DNA of 64,000 bases, taken from assembly GCF_022539315.1 (NCBI RefSeq), contig NC_066322.1, positions 17,928,765 to 17,992,764 on the forward strand. The letters are read 5' to 3'. The notes under the pieces were generated by a model that did not search any database, had not been told where the DNA came from, and saw only the letters and a list, made by a program, of their open reading frames with translations. Below, piece by piece: positions 1-12,640 of this stretch. Source of the stretch: Serinus canaria. Its lineage: Eukaryota > Chordata > Aves > Passeriformes > Fringillidae. Both the position numbers and the translations under genes were made by a program. The stretch's first letter is position 1; each line of letters starts with the position of its first letter.

Positions 1-3000
1 AAAAACCTGTAAAGACACTGCAAGCTCAATTTGGCAGCAAATTACAAAAGTCCAGTTATATTGGAGATGTCACTGACACAAATTTGCAGACAGCAGAGGT
101 GAAAATCAATGCAGGAGACCCACATCTTTCCAAAGCAGCAATGAGACCATCCTAGTTACCCTGCAGCATCTTAAGTGGCATTAGATGGCTGTTCCTCAGG
201 CAATTACATCTAGCCATTCCTTTTTTCTACTTTAAAGGAATAATTACAAATTAGTGCTGGTTATTTTTCTCACTAACTCAAGGACAAAATGGTTTTCAAT
301 GAACTTTTGTTCTCTTTTATGTTTCACACATATTACACTTACAGTTTTCCTTCCTGTGTTGCCCAGTATCATTACATTTATTATCTTCAACTGTGGTTCA
401 ATGGCAACAAAGTGCATTATGACTTAAGCAACTTCATTAATGACTGTCTACATTTTTCAGCTTTGTAATTAAAATCTATATACAGACTAGTTATTACGCC
501 TATAAGCAAAGCTGTTAATTTTTTTTTTAATTAATTTTCTTACATATATAAAGTATATTCTCACACCTGAGCTGCACCAATACAACGTCAACACAGCTGG
601 CACATCTTACTTCTTTTGAAAGCTCAAACCAAACTTTGAGCACAGCTTTGCTACAGAAAGATAGGGCACAACTGACTTCAGAGAGAAAGGCCCAGGGCCA
701 GTAGGGGGATAGGACCAAGATCACAGTTTATTAAGGGGATAGCTAAGGAAATCTGTCTCAGAACACCATACCAGATTTTGGTAAGAAGGAAGCTGGAACT
801 GAAGGCTCAGTGGGGGTAAGGCCACCTACTGCTGAACTCTTACTTTGGGAGAAACATGATTAAGTATATGAAGATAGAGACCTAATTTTTGAGGTACTGC
901 TGTCCTGATCATGAGTTCCTGCAGCTGGCACTGGTAGTGGTAGCACCTGAGAAAAAAAGGAACTGCATTCTCTTCAAATAAGAATATCAAAAACTACATA
1001 GTACACATTGCCATGCTAAATATTAAGTCCTTAAATGAATTGTATCAACCAGTATATATCTTCTAGTCTCAGCACCTAAAATAATTTTAATGATAAATTA
1101 AAAGACAGTCACATTTGAGAACAGCAGGGCAAGGCTTCTGCACTGCTTCACTAGTGTGTTCCAGCTGTGCTGACGTGGGCACCTCTAGAGATGAAGTGGA
1201 AGCACAGGTTCAGACTGGGCTTGGTTTCACGGTCTGCCAAAACATAATTACTCTGTGCTAATTTTACCATAGGTAAACTTGCAACATTCTCTGAGAAGAG
1301 CCCAGTTCCCTTATTCTCCTGTCCTACCTTCCTGAAGATCAGTGTAAGCACCGTTCCCATTGCCACTGCTCCTGCTCACTCCCAGTGAAAGGATATTGCC
1401 ATGTGCTGCTACCACAACTGTGCAGTGCCTCGAGAGCAAGTGCCTGCCAGGGCACAGTGCAGTGTAGAGGCTGGGCTCTGGGCAGGGCTACATGTGCCTG
1501 GCTCTACTTCATCTTTTTGTGCTTCTATTTAATCATTTATACTATCTTTACTGTGTTATTATCTAACATACCAAAAAATCAGAAAAATGTTTTACAATAC
1601 TTGACAAAAACCGACAGATAAATTCAGAAAGTCTACTAAGTTACACTGAGTGGTGTTATGCAAACTGTGTTACAAAACTACAAAGCACGGTAATAAATGA
1701 GTTTGTAGAATGTGTATAGTGTCTTAAATGTTTAGTTACACAAACATATTTTGCTTACACGGCTTTATCCTTTTTAAGCTGAAAGCATGTACTAATGATC
1801 ATTTTATTCATCATGACATTAGAAGTAAAATATTCATAGAATATTCACATTTTAAAAAAATATTGATCACTTCATTTTACAAAAATGTGTAGTAGTGTGT
1901 AGTAGGCTGCACATAAAATAGATATGCAGAGATGCAGACCTGGCAGGCTGGTAACTACGCACATGTTGTACATGAGAAAGGATCATAATTAAAGGGAGGC
2001 TGGCTTCATTAAAATGACACAGTGCATGGAATAATGCAAGCTACCTTAACAGTTTGGAGTAATTTTTGTAGATGTTTAAATAATAAGATGACTCAGTTGG
2101 CCACTTTCTTACAGACGTCACAGAGGAAGCAAGTCTAAAACTAGAACGTTTCTGAATTTTTTAATGAGATAAATGTCTGCTCCTGCCTTTGTTCATAGAA
2201 TTCTTTTTCCTGTGTATTTCCATGGAAATAAATTAATCTAACTGAATAAGATGGTTTGTGGTTTCCTACAACAAAATGTCAATAAATACTACATTGCTAA
2301 CATAGGGAACAAAAAGAAGCCTTAAACAGATATCAATAATCTGAGGAAAACAGGCAGAAGAGAATCTCCACGTGTATCATTTGGAAGCATTATATAATTT
2401 GCATGCAAATTAGACTGTTTTTTACTTGGAAAAAATCTATTAAAACACATAGGATCAATACTGAGAGACCAGAAGAAATTGCATTTACTATCAGGAAATG
2501 CTTATAGCATCCTTTCTTTCAATTCAATTCAAGAGCTTTTTAAGTAAATTCATTGTGCTTCAAGGCGTTTTGATATTTCAGTTTTCTAAAAAAACCCTGA
2601 AGAATATGCATTATTATGTTTTATGTAATAAAAATTAATACACTGACTTTATCAGAATTTGGAGACACTGTGAATACTTTAAAAGGAAAGAAGAAAACAG
2701 TAATAGTTTCTTTTTCATCTGGATTTAAGTTTAAAAAAGGGGGATATAGCAAAACACATGGAAAAATATCACTACCTCCTATTCTAGTTCATGTTCTGCA
2801 ATGCCTTTAAAATTTACTCAAGATGTATTGGATTAAAACATTTCCACAGACCGAAGAGTCACTTTTTAGAGTACGTTGTTATATAAGGAGCATTTTTCAC
2901 ACTGACACACACCAGTTCAAATATAACAAGAAACGCCCTCAGTCTGTCAGCCCCCCCAAATATCTTCCAAAGAAGAATGAACAAAACATAACAGCAACTT

Positions 3001-3619
3001 ATCAAATCATACATATTCTATATTATAATGCTGATGATTTTTAATCAATCCAGAAATCTTTCACATCATTTGACTTGTGTCACCATAACAGGACTGTAAT
3101 TTCACACAGTGTCACTATCTTTTTATGAAAAAGAACGGAAGAAATATCTTGTACTGTCATTTTGTCCTTTGTAGTCTAGAATGTGAGAGATTCCTTAATT
3201 GACATAGTGTCATCGCAGAAGTCTATTCTACATAATTACACGACGGCGACTGAAACCAGCTGTCAGCCATTCCATTACACTAAGTACAAACAGACATCTC
3301 AAGAAAAGTCACTGTTTCATGTGCATCAATTTAACATCATTCCTAATTTTTCTTTTAAATTATTTTTTTCCTTACTATTTTATTTAGTGACCTGAAATAT
3401 ACTACAGAGAAAGCTGAACAAAACAGCACTTTGGAAAAACCTGGGGCCTCAAAGCAGTACTTAAGGATTAATTGTGATTATCTGTATATAATTATTACCA
3501 GTCACCTAGCAGCTTTCTGACTTCCACAATCCTTCATTGTTTTAACAGTACCCCACCTACAGTATTTTACATATGAACTGTGACTCGTCGTTTTCTACAG
3601 TCTTTGCAATGGCATATAG

Positions 3620-4138
3620 ATGTCCTTTGTTAATTTAGTCAGAGTTCCTCTGGCACAGAAAAAAATCCATCATTCTGTTTTTCTCACCTGTCACAATCCT
3701 ATGTCTCTCAACACCCTTTCTCTGTGGCAATCTTCTCTTCATTTATTTTCTCTTGGCAATTCCACAACTTTTTGTATCTACTTTTCCTCTGTCTACACAC
3801 TTTTCATTTTTCTTATTTCTAGTGTATTACCACAAACACATTTTCCTTTACTCCCTCAATCTCCCAAACTTCAGATTTACCTTTATCCCTCGGCGTCCTT
3901 CTCTGCCTTCCAGTTTGTTCCCTCTCTGATTCCTCCTTTGAAAAAACAGATTTTCATTCTTGAAAATCCCAAATTTTCTTTGGTTTCATTTAAACCTAAA
4001 GATTCCTTTGAAATCCTAAAACTTTCCCCTGTGTTCCACAAGTTTATGTGTACTGTTCCTGACATTAATTTCTCCCACCTCCATTTCCCTCCCAGTGTTC
4101 TGCACAGCCCAGGGACAACCTTTTACCTTTTATCCTGA
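3620..4138 (+). other. Pyrimidine-rich tract carrying a chance 172-codon ORF
   Basis: About 500 bases of the plus strand are strongly biased to C and T (purine-rich on the DPYD-sense strand). This bias leaves few stop codons and opens a 172-codon plus-strand frame. The predicted product is low in complexity, rich in Ser, Phe, Leu and Pro, with no domain, signal or motif I recognise. I read it as a by-product of base bias, not a gene. The tract leads directly into a G/T-rich stretch. Confidence 0.5.
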
Positions 4139-4162
4139 GGGCAGCATGGCTTTGCTGATTTT

Positions 4163-4240
4163 GGGGATTGGGGTTTTTTTTGAGTTTGTTTACCAATGTG
4201 GAGTTTTCTTTTGGTTTGGGTGTTTTGGGGGGGCATTGGG
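4163..4240 (+). repeat. G/T-rich tract with a G-quadruplex motif
   Basis: The plus strand has repeated runs of G separated by T. The part at 4218-4240 fits the G3+N1-7 pattern: GGG, 6-base loop, GGG, 1-base loop, GGG, 4-base loop, GGG. Two further GGGG runs lie at 4163-4166 and 4170-4173. A (TTG)n stretch follows at about 4245-4258. DPYD is transcribed from the other strand, so the G-rich strand is the template and the RNA would be C-rich. Confidence 0.6.
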
Positions 4241-6768
4241 TTCTCTGTTGTTGTTGTTCTATTTCTAATGCTGGCCGCCATACAGTCTGTTAAAAAGAGT
4301 TGATGTGTCAGTGCAAACCAGCTTATCTTTATTATTAAGGGATGTGGGAGATGATGAGCTTTCTGAACACAGAAAAAACTGTAGAGTCAATATTAGGAAT
4401 CATTGTAAAAATGCATGGCTTGAAATAAAATTGTGAGAGCTAGTCACAGAGGGCCACAGTAGTAAAGTGAGTTCTATGAGTACAGATAACAAAAAAGATA
4501 CTTCTGTAGCCCCAATTCTTCATTACAGACTAAGACTGTAAAGGCTGAGTCACTCATTCCTTGTGCCTGTGCTGTGTAACAAAAGTTGATATACCTTTGT
4601 GCACCAAGAGCTGTTTTTCAATGCTACTACTCAAACCATAAAGGCATCTGATAACCAAAAGCTCCAAGACTCTCACTGAGCAGTTCAAAGGTAAAGCATG
4701 TGAGGAGCTGCTGCTTTCTAAGGGGCCGCTTCTCTGGCACGATTTTGCTGAACAGGAGAAAAGCTGCACACCCTACAAATGTTCAGGCTGAGAGATGCTT
4801 CTGGGAAATTGTAGGATTTTCTGCTGCTGTAAAACATTTGCTTGTGCCAGTCCTAAAGGATGACAAGTGCTAAAGCTCCATTTTAAAAATTCCTTCTTAC
4901 TTTGACATACCAACACAGGGAAAGGAGGGCATAAAATCCTAAAATCACTCCTGGTACTACTTCAGGGTTGGGGAGAAAAGCTTCTACTGCAGCAGCTGAA
5001 CACATTTGGACTTTCTTTCGTGTATTTTTTTTTCTTTTAAAAGAAATAAACAACTATTACAACACTTGTTCATTATAAAGCAAGAATACATGTTTTGCAA
5101 TATGGTGGTATTTAAAGAGGATGCCTGGAAGTCAGAATTCTTGTTTGCCATCTTCTGATGTTTGGAAACAAAAGTAGTTACGTGTGCCTGGTGAATTTGA
5201 AGTCTGATCTCTGAGAGACACAATTGCAAGTGGTCTTTATGAACTGAGAAACACGAACTGGGAAGACACAATGGAATAGATTGTACCTTTATAAAGTGGA
5301 GTTGTAATCCAGTTTGTATGGAAAAAGAGAATGTGGAAGTTGCGGCCTAAACTCTACTGAGTCACAGCAGCTAACACAATACAGCATAAGTGACATCCTT
5401 TCTCTCAAAGAGGCTCAAGGCTCATTGAGTCTGGCAATTCAATTACCCTCTCAACCCAGAAACAACCCTCCTCCCTTGTCCCTCTTCTACTTCAGAGCTC
5501 AGGTCTAATGGCAGAACAGCCAGAACAGCTACATTGTACGTGGCCTGTAAATATCTAAAAAGCCTCAGGCTTAAGAGAACAAGAATCCCTGACCTTTTAT
5601 GGTTGCTATAGCCATTTCCCAACAAAACAAACCACACACAATAGAGCTTTTTAATACCTGACAAAGTAATTCATTTTCAGTTTACTGCTGTCTAAATAGT
5701 CTATATTAATAATGAATCATGATTAAATAAATACCTGCGTGCAATACTGCTTACACAAGGATAAGGACAGGGAATTTATTGAACACAATCTTCTCTAAAC
5801 AGGTAGAAGGGTAAGCAGATGAAGCAAGTTTCTCAATTGGGTGATGAGAGATTCAGACATAAATCTTCAGTAAGTCTAGAAAATGTACCCCAATTCCCTG
5901 AATCTATTGACCTCAAACATTTGAATGTTCTATGTTTCATCTATTTATTTCTTCTAGATGTTATCATACATATTTATAAGCTTTTGAATTAGAAATGGAA
6001 GTTTATTTACAAGAGGAAAACAGCAAAAACAAATTTATCATATTGATTTTCAATTACATGCAAAATATCCTTGATCATCTTAAACAAGAATTTCAGTGAC
6101 AATAATACAGAAATTTTCATCAAGCTGAATATTCAGACTACTGAATGATAATATCTAACTTAGTATTTCAATAGAAGTCCTGCAAAATGCATAACAAAGT
6201 AAAATATTACTTACTGGTTCTATTAAAAACTATCAAAATTATAAATGATATGTTTTAGTGTTCAAAAGCACACTATTCTTGTCTTCTATCTGCTCTAAAA
6301 CTGAATGGTGCAGGTACCACCATAGCAGCAGAATGAAAGAGAGCAAAGGACACCACAGGAGCAGCCATGGTAGTGGGCTCTTACACAGATTCTGCCAAGT
6401 CATGATTTCAGGTGAATCATTTCAACTTTTGGAACACCCCTCTCAATTTCACCTTGTACCTTTGACAGAAAGCAAGGAGTTTCAAAAAGCAGTACTGTAA
6501 AAACAGCTCTACATACCTACAACTTTAAAAATATTTCATTAAGACAGAAAAACATAAGAACTTCCTGTAATTTTCTGAATAAAAAATTTGTTATAAGAGA
6601 CATTTTATAGCAAAGGCATCACAAACTAATACATCAAAAGGAAAATTCAACCCAGCAGACTGCAGCCATCAAGTCAAGGCTGGGTTCCCTCAGCTTTGTT
6701 AGTTTCCTTAAGTTGCTTGGGACACAAATTACAGGAGGCATAGCCATTGACATGGAGGTTAAAAACAC

Positions 6769-6850
6769 AAAATCATAGACTGGTTTGGGTTGGAAGAGAA
6801 CCTTGAAGACCATCCAGTTCCAAACTCCCTGCCACAGGCATGCAGGACTC
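6769..6850 (-). mobile_element. CR1 LINE 3'-end fragment
   Basis: The plus strand reads as the reverse complement of a CR1 3' end: an AATCATAGACTGG start, then GGTTTGGGTTGGAAG and the stretch ending in CCAGTTCCAA and CCTGCCA. CR1 elements end in short ATTCTATG-type repeats instead of poly-A, and the AATCATAG here matches that end. Only the last 80 or so bases are recognisable, so this is a heavily 5'-truncated, inactive copy in the same orientation as DPYD. Confidence 0.85.
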
Positions 6851-8107
6851 TCTAGTCTTGTTTCTCAGCCCATGAATTCAGCTACTTGCTAAGCATGTCC
6901 CCCTGGGGGTTTTACTAACTTCTAATTTTAGGAGTTTGTTCTTTCGCTTTGGTTTTCTGGCTGTTTAGTTTTAAAGTGAGCATTAGAGCTGTTGCAGAGA
7001 AATGCTTCCACAATCACACCATGTAAGATTTCTTCTTATAGGGTAAGGAGAGAAAAAAGAGCATAAACTGTATGTAAACTCACACTTGAAACTTGAATTA
7101 ACAGAAGCAGTGCTGATTTAGGCATGCAATTTTCCACCCTAACATCTTGAACAGAAGAAACCAAATATCCAACTTTTCAAAACTTCCTTTGTGTGAATGT
7201 TGCTTGCTGCTTACGCAACAACCAGACATAAACATGAAGTAAAAGCAGCTACCAAAGCTGTGTTATACCTTTTATCATAAGTTTCAGAGTGGTTACAGAA
7301 GATATTGACAGGTAGGGACAGAGTCCGAAAAGATATGCTATGATTACATTTCAGTAACCTAAGATACTCTGGGTTCTCCACAAAAAACCTTATATCTACT
7401 GAGAGAAAGGTAGTAAGCTGCAATTCTTTCTAGAGCAAGATGTTCTGATAAAACACCAAGTGATCAGGTCACCTGCTCAGAGCAAAGCCAGAGTCTTACC
7501 ATGCATCTGCAACTTCCAGGAGGATTCAAAAGTCATCATCAAACAACCCAAATTCTGTAGGGTTGATCCACCTCACTGACCATCTAACAGGTTAAATAGG
7601 CCCTATTAGAATCAGTAAGCATGTACTTCAGCAAGGCAAAGACTACTTCAAAACTTCAAGGCAGTTTATTAATATTATTCCAGTATAGCATTGCCAAAAC
7701 AAAACTCTCAAAGCTCTGCAGTCATCCCTGCTTTGTCTCTGCTCTGTAACACAAACAGAATTCAAAATTATTCTGCCTTTAAAATAACTTACCCTTTCCA
7801 TCAAGTTACAAAGGGGCATCAAAGGGGCTGTCAGAGTCTAAGAGACCCACCAAATTTACTGTATGAGGATGCTATTGGTGTTAGTTCTTTTTCTGACATC
7901 CTCTCTTGCAGGCTTCAATCCATCTTCATTGGTTGCTTATTCCCAGCTTTATGTTTTGATAACTCAGCCCCTTTTCTTTCCTCAACAACATATCAAGCCA
8001 TCCTACCCAAAGCAGCATATTTAATCCTCCATAAGAAAATACCATCCTGGTGAAATACTTCCATAAAATTTGCTTTATATTTCCTAAACAAACTACAGCA
8101 CTAGGTA

Positions 8108-8709
8108 CACAGAATCAAACAGCATCCCAGAATCACTAGGTTGGAAGAGACCTTCAAGATCATCAAGTCCAACCCATGCCCTAATACTATCAACTAAACC
8201 ATGGCATCGAGTGCCACATCAAATCTTTTTTTTTAAACACATCCAGGGATGGTGACTCCACCACCTCCCCAGGCAGATAATTCCAGTACTTTATCACTCT
8301 TTCCATAAAAAAACATTTTTCCTAATATCCAACCCTTGGATATTTCCCTTGGTGCAGCTTTAGACTGTGTCCTCTGGTTCTGTCAGTGGCTGCCGGGAGA
8401 AAGAGACCAACCCCACCTGACTACAGCCACCTTTCAGGGAGCTGTAGAGAGTGATAAGGTCACCTCTGAGTCTCCTTTTCTCCAGGCTAAACAAAGCCAG
8501 CTCCCTCAGTCATACCTCACAGCGTTTGTGTCCCAAGCCCCTCACCAGCCTCGTTGCCCACCTCTGGATGCGCTCAAGTGTCTCAACGTCCTTCCCAAAC
8601 TGAGGGGCCAGAACTGGACACAGCACTCCAGGTGTGGCCTCACCAGTGCTGAGTACAGGGGAAGAATGACCTCCCTGCTCCTGCTGGCCACACTATTCCT
8701 GATGCAGGC
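8108..8709 (-). mobile_element. 5'-truncated CR1 LINE
   Basis: About 600 bases match the 3' portion of an avian CR1 LINE on the minus strand. The element's 3' end is at the low coordinate (CAGAATCACTAGGTTGGAAG region), followed by the usual stretch containing CATCCAGGGATGGTGACTCC. Near the other end the minus strand encodes part of the ORF2 C-terminus, including [20 protein letters not shown], within an open frame at 8542-8736. Frames are broken elsewhere, so it is dead. Similarity fades after about 8709, which I take as the 5' truncation point. The subfamily cannot be fixed by eye. Confidence 0.93.
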
Positions 8710-9778
8710 AGATGAGACAGAGAGTAGCAGTTCCATTACTTCCTTGTACCTTCTCTGCTCGGTTTGCCTGCTTCACGATGCCTGAAGAGGTAACAAGCAC
8801 CAATATTCCACAAACTATACTGTGGTTGCAAACAGATGCCTACATTCATGAAAATAAATGCAGCACTGACAGGATACAGATTATATATGAAAACAGTCTA
8901 TATGCATATATTGGGCATAATGCAAATTACTGCAAACCACAGCAACATGTAGTTATTTGATAATTGATACACACATTTTATTATCTCCTCTTATCCTAAT
9001 GCTTCTTGTTAAGGTGCAGGATTTACTGGTGTCTTCCCCGTAACCACCCAGTTTAGTAAAACCAATGGGGCTGTTCACTTGCACAGGGAAGTGATGCTGT
9101 TGGCCACTCACTTCACTCAGTGGTACCTGTGCTGGCCCTCTCAAATGCATGTAACAGTGAGAAATGTTAGAGCATAAAAAGCAGACAGATAATTTTTATA
9201 GCACCCTTAGTAGATTAAGACCCTAGTTGGGTTCATACCAATGTAAGTCACATGGCAGCTGATGATTCCACAGATACGAAGTAAGCTTTAAGAGGCATGG
9301 GGCAACCAATACCCGTCATCTCTAAGCTATCCCAGATGTCCTAATAATTCACACCAAATTCGCAGTAACCTTTATTTATTTCTATTTATGACCATTAAAA
9401 GTAATTTTTAAACCACAATTCAGAAAAATGTTTTAAAGATTTCATTATGATCATCATAGAGTAGCCTATTAAGAAAAGGTACAGTACCTCCCAAGAGGGG
9501 GGCCCAGTTATTCCTGTAGTATAACAGTCCCACTGAGTGACTACACTTCTATTAAACAGAGCCTCCTACTATAAAGGACAAGATAATATTCCTTGAGGTT
9601 ATCATTTTTATACCAAATTTCTGCACATATGAAATTTAAATTTTAATCACTTCTAAAAAACAAAAAAAAAAATAGAAAACCACCAAGACCCCTACACACA
9701 CCTTTAATTAAAGGAGATGTTTGTAACTGCAATACCTCAGGTAGCAGAAAGGTTAAATAATGACATTATAATGCTCAT

Positions 9779-9806
9779 GTTTTCAAATACCACAGTATTT
9801 GAAAAC
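9779..9806. repeat. Perfect 12-bp hairpin with 4-base loop
   Basis: The arm GTTTTCAAATAC (9779-9790) is followed by the loop CACA and the exact reverse complement GTATTTGAAAAC (9795-9806). In DPYD pre-mRNA it lies about 250 nt downstream of the exon 4 donor. No terminator or protein-binding role is evident. Confidence 0.85.
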
Positions 9807-10053
9807 CATCAAAACCAAAAGCTTTATAGAAAAAGTAACATGAAGAAATAGATCTGCAGTATACACTATCTGTACAGGCACAGAACAGAAGTAAAAATAA
9901 TCAAAATTAGCTGACTCAAACTTCAAAATGTCTGTTCTAAACACTTCATTTTGAAGACTTTACAAAGATAAGCCTCAAAACGCAATCTCACTCACAAAAT
10001 TGCAAGTAACTGCTGTTATCTCCTGCCATGTGCAACTGCAAGCCCGACTTTAC

Positions 10054-10141
10054 CTTGTTTGCAATACTTGTGATGAATGACTTGATGTCCAGATTAGTTG
10101 GGCAACTCTTCTGACAGGGGGCATCTGCACACTTTAGGCAT
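10054..10141 (-). CDS. DPYD: DPYD exon 4 (dihydropyrimidine dehydrogenase, residues 79-107)
   Basis: This 88-nt internal exon codes for part of dihydropyrimidine dehydrogenase, the cytosolic NADPH-dependent enzyme that reduces uracil and thymine. Read on the minus strand it starts with the third base of the Arg78 codon (phase 2), then encodes 29 residues beginning [14 protein letters not shown] and ending SFITSIANK, identical to human DPYD as I recall it. Cys79, Cys82, Cys87 and Cys91 are all present; in the pig enzyme these help bind the two N-terminal 4Fe-4S clusters. The acceptor is TTTTATTCCCATAG, with a possible branch-point A at 10165, 24 nt upstream. The donor is AAG|GTAAAG at 10053-10052. 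Its length equals human exon 4 (c.234-321). The frame is intact. Confidence 0.98.
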
Positions 10142-10696
10142 CTATGGGAATAAAAGAAAATGTGTCAAGGAGACATGGAATACAAGTGCTGCCAATAGCA
10201 TAAGGTTTTCAAGTTAGCTAAAAATAAGTCACGAAGCAATAATGCAGAACACTTACATAGAATTTCTATTTAAAATCTCAAAGCACTACATGATCATTAT
10301 TGACTGTCATCAACACAGATTAGTTATGTCTCGTAGACTGCACTTCACATAGGAAGGCAGAGGGTACCATTTACAAGCACACAGACAACACCTGTTGAAG
10401 TATTAGAAAACCCTCAAATTACATAGAGGTAATTTTTTTCCCTGGAATCCATGACTGCTAAACTTGTGACTTCTGAAAAAAGTTCACTTTTCTATTTGAA
10501 AACACCTGTGCTGTAAACCTAAATTTATTAACTAAATTCTGGAAGTTTCATTATGCTGAGTGTTGGACCATCAGACATACAAAAGCAACAGTATTTCCAC
10601 AAAGGAAGGAATTACTTTTTACTGTATGTACAAAGAATAAGAACAGCTGATGAATTTTCAAGTCACTTTTCTATGAATTTCCTGTAATACATCTGT

Positions 10697-10721
10697 GACT
10701 TCTGAAAACAATTCAGAAGTC
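10697..10721. repeat. Perfect 10-bp hairpin with 5-base loop
   Basis: GACTTCTGAA (10697-10706) and TTCAGAAGTC (10712-10721) are exact reverse complements around the loop AACAA. In the transcript it lies about 560 nt upstream of the exon 4 acceptor. The phrase GTGACTTCTGAAAA also occurs near 10467, so a local duplication may be involved. Confidence 0.8.
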
Positions 10722-12299
10722 TCATACATACTCCCTACCAAATCTCTAAGATCTTCCTTTCATTTCTAATGACAAAACCTAACTAAGCAATAAGGTGACA
10801 AAACATCCTAAGCAATAAAGACTGATTTTCTGTTTCTGCATAGTCATTCATGGGGGTATGGTGATCTGGTTGCTTGCACCACTTCCATCTAAGGATTAAG
10901 TCCTTAGGACATTCTACACAACTATCATTAAGCACACCTAAAAAAAAGATAAAAGTCAGCTGAAGGAGTAAAATTGTTCTCTATTAGGCACAAAGGTATT
11001 AGAACAGTCTTGCTTTTATAGATCAACTATTATCACAGGTCAAATGCCTCACTACTTGTCTAAGAATTCATCAGGTTATTCCAGATGCTCTTTTGATACT
11101 GCTTTAGTAACAGTCAGAACTAACGCAAATTAGGGGTTTAACAATGTATGGAAAATGAAATAAAATTTGGTCTTCACATATTATTTGAGCCCAGATGCAT
11201 AAGTTCCACAAGTCTACCTTTATTATTTGTATTCAGTGCTAGGTAACAACATTGTGGAACTGTCTGGGACAGAGTATTCTAAAACAGAAAAAAAGCTGCA
11301 AGAGGCCAGTGGACTACATGCAAAGAAATTAGGATTACATTAAAAGAAAACAAACAACTAGAATACCTGCAGCAAAATACTGTTCTGACTTAGTCAATCA
11401 CACACATCAGGGTTTGTTTATTTGTCATTTTTATAGTTAAGGGTGGAATACAAGAGAAGGGGAAGCTAGTTAAGTAAAAGATTAATCAGCCTTTCATCTT
11501 ATTATTCATTATCATCTAGCTGGGTATTGCAGACAATATGGCACCAGAAAAATTTGAAGGCACATTTGGTAGTGGCTGTTCACATTTTCTCACAAGACTA
11601 CTCATTGAAAAAAGGCCCCAGAGGATATAAAGTAAACAGGGCTCACAGGCTCCAAAAGATGGGAAACTTGCAGAAGCCAAACCTGGGTTCAACACCACAC
11701 TGGGTTACTGGTTCAGCTAGGTGGAATGTCAGAAAAGCATCGGCAGGTTTAGCTGTGGCAGCTGAACATAACACTGCCCAGCACTACCTGTGACAGGTAC
11801 ATGTTAAAAAGGCATTAACAAGGAAAGGTGGGACAGGGAGACCTCAAAAGGTTGTGGCCAGAACATTGAGTCAAGAGGACACTCTTAGCATTCTAAGCAA
11901 ACAAGAATTTCTCTTCTTTAAAAAAAAGCCAAGTTCTCATACTAGAAGCCAGCAAAAAAGGAGATGCACTAGACAAAATAACACCACTATGAGGATGCAG
12001 ATGAGCAGTTTGCCTGTGAAGGCAATAAGGAAATAACAAAACTCAAAAATCATGCAATTAAAAAAGACATCAATTCCATTACAATTTTTTACTCTTCACT
12101 TTCTTCAGTGACATTTTCTTTAAAATACAACAGACCTGTATTCAAAATCAGAGGAAGCACACTGAGCATAAAATGCATTCTGTGGATTATATATAGAACA
12201 ATCTCATGTCAAAACTGCATGGCACCTGGCAGGATAAGATGTGTACAGATTACTCGTTCAGACTAGCAAGCATCTTTACCAAATTATTTCTCTTTTGAT

Positions 12300-12640
12300 T
12301 TTTGAGCTGCTTCACAAATAACAGCTGTTGAAAATGTCAGCTGCTGGGAGGGGCAGGTAATGCAAACTTGAATGTGAGCTTTGGGGAGGAGGGGAGGGTG
12401 CATGAATATGCCAGTCCAGACTTTCTCTTATAATAATACCATCTTCCAGGCACTCTGCAGACTAAAGTGCACCGGGCTGCCATTAATCCCACTTATCACC
12501 ATGACAGCTCAGTAATTACATGCCTGCTATAGCTAGGTACTGTAAGGTACTGTAGTCCTAATAAAACATCAAGCACTGTGCTGAATGCATGCTGGTGAGG
12601 TGTTTTATTAAACTTGGGGGGTTGATCATGAAGTGACATT
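12300..12640. promoter_or_regulatory. Possible conserved non-coding block with a 10-bp inverted repeat
   Basis: This stretch is less AT-rich than its neighbours and has no repeat I recognise. It contains homeodomain-type core sites (TAATCC at 12484-12489, TAATTA at 12513-12518) and a G-rich run near 12386-12400. TAATAAAACA at 12559-12568 is the exact reverse complement of 12601-12610, with a 32-base loop that includes AGCACTGTGCT. It looks like an intronic enhancer candidate. This is inference from composition and motifs only; no conservation data were available. Confidence 0.3.

Larger units (their letters stand above)
1..10053 (-). other. DPYD: DPYD intron 4 (5' part only)
   Basis: This is the start of the intron following exon 4; in transcript sense it runs from 10053 down to 1 and continues outside the window. 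It begins with the donor GTAAAG. The intron is phase 0, because exon 4 ends after a complete codon (Lys107). I looked for the next exon, whose product should contain the conserved NYYGAAKMIF and CGMVCPTSDLC segments, and saw no match, so intron 4 is probably longer than 10 kb. Contents are AT-rich unique sequence, two minus-strand CR1 remnants, a pyrimidine-rich tract, a G-rich tract and one hairpin, each listed separately. Short ORFs here look like chance. Confidence 0.85.

Noticed and set aside
8953..9150. 65-codon minus-strand ORF in a less AT-rich patch, considered as a DPYD exon 5 or a repeat fragment
   Set aside because: The translation does not match DPYD residues 108-161 and no clear splice sites bound it. 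No repeat family is recognised.
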